Positions 6,493 through 8,754 of a stretch of 8,754 nucleotides of DNA are shown one piece after another. The notes beneath the pieces are model-generated. The model was not told where the DNA came from. It saw only the letters and a program-made list of their open reading frames with translations, and did not search any database. The stretch is from Candidatus Magasanikiibacteriota bacterium (GTDB lineage Bacteria; Patescibacteriota; Patescibacteriia; Magasanikbacterales; GWA2-37-8), in contig CAINUM010000020.1 in assembly GCA_903853785.1 (NCBI GenBank), forward strand, positions 1 to 8,754, given 5' to 3'. The position numbers and the translations under genes were made by a program. Positions within the stretch are counted from its first letter, which is position 1. Each line of letters begins with the position of its first letter.

Positions 6493-7509
6493 ATGGAAAA
6501 CCCTGTATTTGAGAAAAAAAACATTCTGGTCACTGGTGGAGCTGGGTTTATTGGTTCACATTTGTGTGAGCGTCTTCTTAGGGATGCAAATGTAATTTGT
6601 ATTGATGATTTTTCAAATTCATCACCAAAAAATATCGAGCATTTATTACAATATCCAGATTTTGAATTTATTAATTATGATGTTGATAATCCGATTGACT
6701 TGAGTAAATTTGATGAATTAGATAAATTTAAAGTGAAATTTCAAGGAATTCAAGAAATTTATCATTTAGCATGTCCAACTAGTCCGAAAGATTTTGAAAA
6801 ATTGAAAATGAAATCTTTGCTGTCCAATTCTTCGGCAATGATAAATACTTTGGATTTGGCGGTGAAGTATCGTGCTAAATATGTTTTTGCTTCTAGCTCG
6901 GTTGTTTATGGTGATCCAAAAGACGATCATAAATTTATAGAATCTTATCAAGGTGTTGTGAATCATTTGACACCACGTGCTTGCTATGATGAAGGTAAGC
7001 GTTTTGCCGAAACTTGTGTAGAGACGTATCGTCAGTTTTATGGTATTGATGCAAAAGTTGCACGTGTATTTACCACTTACGGTCCACGAATGAAACTGTT
7101 TGAGGGGCAGTTAATACCGGATTTTATTATCAACGCACTTGAAGGAAAAGATTTAACAATTTATGGAGACGAAACTATGTCTACCTCATTGTTGTATGTC
7201 GGTGATATGGTAGATGGTTTTGCTCGTTTGATGGCATCAGCACCAGAAGTTAAAATTGTTAACTTGGGTGGAGATAGAGTTATTAGTTATGTTGAGGTAG
7301 CTGAAAAAATTATTGCCCTAACTGGCTCTACATCAAAAATAGTTTTTGAAAAGCCGTTGGTCTTTTTAACAAAAAAAGGTTTGCCGGATTTGACTTATGT
7401 CAAAGATATTTTAGGATGGATGCCATTGATACGTTTGGAAGACGGTTTGCAAAAAACTATTGATTATACGGTGGCAAATAAAGAAGCACTTTTGTTTCAT
7501 AGTAGATAA
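6493..7509 (+). CDS. NAD-dependent epimerase/dehydratase, UDP-glucuronate decarboxylase-like extended SDR
   Basis: This 338-residue extended short-chain dehydrogenase acts on an NDP-sugar using bound NAD. TGGAGFIGSH (14-23) is the Rossmann glycine motif, with D38/D39 as the NAD ribose ligand. HLACPTSPKDF (91-101), YDEGKR (165-170, catalytic Y165 and K169) and TTYGPRM (194-200) closely resemble UDP-glucuronate decarboxylase (UDP-xylose synthase). However, the loop ASSSVVYG (133-140) has V137 where decarboxylases and 4,6-dehydratases have Glu. G296-L297 precede PDL where decarboxylases have Arg-Lys before PDI/PSI. T231 stands where most relatives have Arg in the QTRSF-type motif. The fold and cofactor are certain, but decarboxylation is doubtful, and a 4-epimerase or another NDP-sugar reaction is possible. 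It is the first gene of the right operon, behind a strong promoter, and probably feeds a sugar to the neighbouring glycosyltransferases. Confidence 0.85.
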   Translation: MENPVFEKKNILVTGGAGFIGSHLCERLLRDANVICIDDFSNSSPKNIEHLLQYPDFEFINYDVDNPIDLSKFDELDKFKVKFQGIQEIYHLACPTSPKDFEKLKMKSLLSNSSAMINTLDLAVKYRAKYVFASSSVVYGDPKDDHKFIESYQGVVNHLTPRACYDEGKRFAETCVETYRQFYGIDAKVARVFTTYGPRMKLFEGQLIPDFIINALEGKDLTIYGDETMSTSLLYVGDMVDGFARLMASAPEVKIVNLGGDRVISYVEVAEKIIALTGSTSKIVFEKPLVFLTKKGLPDLTYVKDILGWMPLIRLEDGLQKTIDYTVANKEALLFHSR

Positions 7510-7531
7510 AGATCGTAGTACTCCGATTTTC

Positions 7532-7536
7532 AAGGA
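7532..7536 (+). promoter_or_regulatory. Shine-Dalgarno site deciding the start of the DPM1-like GT2
   Basis: AAGGA lies 4 nt before the ATG at 7541. It favours this start over a TTG at 7460, which would lie inside the upstream gene and add 27 residues that precede the natural GT-A first strand (MLYIILPAYNEE). Confidence 0.75.
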
Positions 7537-7540
7537 TAAT

Positions 7541-8203
7541 ATGCTATATATAATATTGCCAGCTTACAATGAAGAACAGAAAATTGGTCGCGTAATTCGC
7601 GACCTTTTTCAACATGGTTACACAAATATTGTGGTAGTCAACGACGGTTCAAGCGATTTAACTGCGATCGAAGCTGCTGCTGCGGGTGCTATGGTTTTGA
7701 GTCACAAGGTAAATCGTGGTCAAGGGGCCGCCCTACAAACCGGCAACGAATATGCACTATTAAATGGAGCGGAAATTATTGTTCATTTTGATGCTGACGG
7801 ACAATTTAATGTTGTTGATATTATAAAAGGAATAAATAAAATTACAGATGAAAATCTAGATATAGTTTTTGGATCTCGTTTTTTAGACGAAAGATCAAAA
7901 GTTCCTTTTTTTAAGAAATATTTTATTTTACCATTTAGTAGAATGTTAAATAATTGGATTACAGGATTAAAGTTGACTGATGTTCATAATGGCTTTAGGA
8001 TAATGCGTAAAGAGGCTGCTGAAAAAATTAAAATAACTCAGGATCAGATGGCCCATAATTCGGAAATACCCCGATTGGTAAAAGACAATAATCTTAAATA
8101 TGCAGAACTCCCGGTAGAAGTCTTTTATTTTGAAAATGGTCAAGGAATATCGGGTGGTTTTAAAATTTTGTGGGATTTGTTGATAGCTAAAATTAATAAA
8201 TAG
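7541..8203 (+). CDS. DPM1-like GT2 glycosyltransferase (polyprenyl-phosphate sugar synthase type)
   Basis: This 220-residue protein is a single GT-A domain. Motifs are PAYNEE at 7-12, VNDGSSD at 33-39, NRGQGAALQTG at 58-68, DADGQF at 84-89 (metal-binding DXD), GSRF at 111-114, and DVHNGFRIMR at 147-156. These match the dolichyl-phosphate mannose synthase / undecaprenyl-phosphate glycosyltransferase branch of GT2, which moves a sugar from an NDP-sugar to a polyprenyl phosphate. It has no membrane helices of its own. The next gene, 1 bp downstream (TAG-T-ATG), encodes a small DUF2304 membrane protein that could anchor it. The start at 7541 is chosen from AAGGA 4 nt upstream and the family's usual N-terminus. 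A terminator-like hairpin lies in codons 16-24. The sugar cannot be told from sequence. Confidence 0.9.
   Translation: MLYIILPAYNEEQKIGRVIRDLFQHGYTNIVVVNDGSSDLTAIEAAAAGAMVLSHKVNRGQGAALQTGNEYALLNGAEIIVHFDADGQFNVVDIIKGINKITDENLDIVFGSRFLDERSKVPFFKKYFILPFSRMLNNWITGLKLTDVHNGFRIMRKEAAEKIKITQDQMAHNSEIPRLVKDNNLKYAELPVEVFYFENGQGISGGFKILWDLLIAKINK
7586..7609 (+). terminator. terminator-like hairpin inside the 5' end of the DPM1-like gene
   Basis: GGTCGCG (7586-7592), loop TAATT (7593-7597) and CGCGACC (7598-7604) make a perfect 7-bp, GC-rich stem, followed at once by TTTTT (7605-7609). It starts 45 nt after the ATG, in frame as residues G16 to D21, using GC-rich codons that are uncommon in this AT-rich region. 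In shape it is a textbook intrinsic terminator apart from a short T-tract. Ribosomes on the mRNA would melt it, so any effect should appear only when translation is poor. A chance origin is possible. Confidence 0.4.
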
Positions 8204-8204
8204 T

Positions 8205-8561
8205 ATGATGATTATTCAGATTATTTTAGTATTATTTTTTTTCTTTGCGTTATTCAAAGTTTTTTTACGTTTTCGATCTGGTGGTTTAAAAGGAAGAGAA
8301 GCAATAGGGTGGTTCGTATTTTGGATTTTGGCTATTGCAGTGGTAATCAATCCAAATTATACATTAATTTTAGCAAAAATTTTGGGAGTTGGTAGGGGGG
8401 TTGATGCAATCATATATTTGGCAATATCCTTATTATTTTTCTTAGTATTCAAAATATATATTCACTTAGAAAAAATAGATCGCCAAATAACAAAATTAGT
8501 GAGACAAGATACTCTTAGTAGTCAAACGAAAAAATATGAAGATACTGCACGTCATTCCTAA
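8205..8561 (+). CDS. DUF2304 family small membrane protein
   Basis: This 118-residue protein has three hydrophobic helices at about 3-21, 34-50 and 66-85, then a charged C-terminal tail (KIDRQITKLVRQD). LGVGRGVDAIIYLAI at 60-74 is the characteristic DUF2304 segment, and the length is typical. Its function is not established. DUF2304 proteins are commonly encoded beside DPM1-like GT2 enzymes, and here the gene starts 1 bp after one. A role as membrane anchor or partner for the soluble GT2 is a reasonable inference. There are two adjacent ATG codons (8205, 8208) and no Shine-Dalgarno site, so coupling to the upstream gene is likely and either start is possible. Its last 26 nt overlap the next gene. 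Confidence 0.85.
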   Translation: MMIIQIILVLFFFFALFKVFLRFRSGGLKGREAIGWFVFWILAIAVVINPNYTLILAKILGVGRGVDAIIYLAISLLFFLVFKIYIHLEKIDRQITKLVRQDTLSSQTKKYEDTARHS

Positions 8562-8754
8562 TGCCTTTGATTATTTTGAGGATATTCACAGTGAAGCATT
8601 CGAAATTTTGGAAGCCGAGAGTCTTCTTGGGGTGGAGGTTGATGCAGTTACGATAGGCTATGGCGGGGTTACAAAAAAAGAGATAGTTGAGGTTAAAAAT
8701 GATTCCCCCTCACGTGAGTATGTTGGCCAAGAACCGATTGAAAAAAATATTGAG
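8536..8754 (+). CDS. GT-B fold glycosyltransferase, N-terminal fragment (3' end outside window)
   Basis: A reading frame starts at ATG 8536 and stays open to the window end, giving 73 residues. It begins MKILHVIPNAFDYFEDIHSE, the first beta strand and loop of GT-B glycosyltransferases (GT4/group 1 type). EAFEILEAESLLGVEVDAVTIGYGG follows, which fits the first helix and second strand of the acceptor domain. It overlaps the end of the DUF2304 gene by 26 nt in another frame, so the two are probably translationally coupled. No Shine-Dalgarno site is evident, and the next in-frame ATG is not in the window. The identification rests only on the N-terminal pattern and the surrounding glycosyltransferase genes. 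A different GT-B-like sugar enzyme remains possible. Confidence 0.7.
   Translation, partial: MKILHVIPNAFDYFEDIHSEAFEILEAESLLGVEVDAVTIGYGGVTKKEIVEVKNDSPSREYVGQEPIEKNIE

Noticed and set aside
7460..7540. TTG start extending the DPM1-like GT2 upstream by 27 residues
   Set aside because: It overlaps the SDR gene, lacks a ribosome-binding site, and adds residues before the natural first strand of the fold; ATG 7541 has AAGGA 4 nt upstream.
463..8561. Recoded TGA, suggested by the absence of TGA among nine stop codons
   Set aside because: All genes are full length with standard-code stops at sensible junctions and glycine is encoded normally by GGN; preference for TAA is expected in AT-rich DNA.
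1..8754. Minus-strand frames of 60-85 codons opposite the plus-strand genes, and any CRISPR array, tRNA/rRNA, IS element or integrase
   Set aside because: The minus frames at 965-1174, 1639-1836, 2431-2682, 2796-3027, 3183-3398, 4931-5122, 6089-6334 and 6766-6966 lie wholly within well-supported genes and show no recognisable domain. No spaced repeats, transposase motifs or structural RNA patterns were seen.

Overview
The window is an AT-rich (roughly one-third GC by eye) stretch of bacterial chromosome that is densely packed with surface-polysaccharide genes. No taxonomic marker is present. The style suggests a Patescibacteria/CPR-type bacterium, but this is inference and only moderately secure: short intergenic gaps, few Shine-Dalgarno sites, a patchwork of GT2 enzymes, a DUF2304 protein beside a dolichyl-phosphate-mannose-synthase-like GT2, and a divergent nucleotidyltransferase with a GGRATRLRP loop. 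The nine visible stop codons are TAA (7) and TAG (2). All reading frames are intact under the standard bacterial code, so nothing points to recoded TGA.

Layout. Positions 1-3495 (+) hold a tightly spaced operon that enters from the left: the C-terminal part of a GT2 glycosyltransferase, two complete GT2 glycosyltransferases, and an RmlA-type sugar-1-phosphate nucleotidyltransferase of the long form with a left-handed beta-helix tail. Gene gaps are 1, 1 and 4 bp. Positions 3501-4853 (-) encode the membrane initiating transferase (polyprenyl-phosphate glycosyl-1-phosphate transferase, WbaP/WcaJ type), convergent to the nucleotidyltransferase and only 5 bp from it. Each of these two genes appears to have its intrinsic terminator inside the other's coding sequence. 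A 44-bp divergent promoter region separates the initiating transferase from a secreted subtilisin-like protease (4898-6424, +). A strong extended -10 sigma70-type promoter (6435-6463) then starts a second operon: a UDP-glucuronate-decarboxylase-like SDR (6493-7509), a DPM1-like GT2 (7541-8203), a three-helix DUF2304 membrane protein (8205-8561), and the start of a GT-B glycosyltransferase (from 8536, running off the right end and overlapping DUF2304 by 26 nt).

How they fit together (inference): the initiating transferase would load a sugar phosphate onto undecaprenyl phosphate. The nucleotidyltransferase and SDR would make activated sugars, and the GT2 and GT-B enzymes would extend the glycan. 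The DPM1-like enzyme with DUF2304 would make a polyprenyl-phosphate-linked sugar for transfer outside the membrane. The protease is an unusual passenger. The points most worth checking are the reciprocal terminators, the SDR that looks like UDP-xylose synthase but lacks the two key decarboxylation residues, and a near-perfect terminator hairpin inside the start of the DPM1-like gene.
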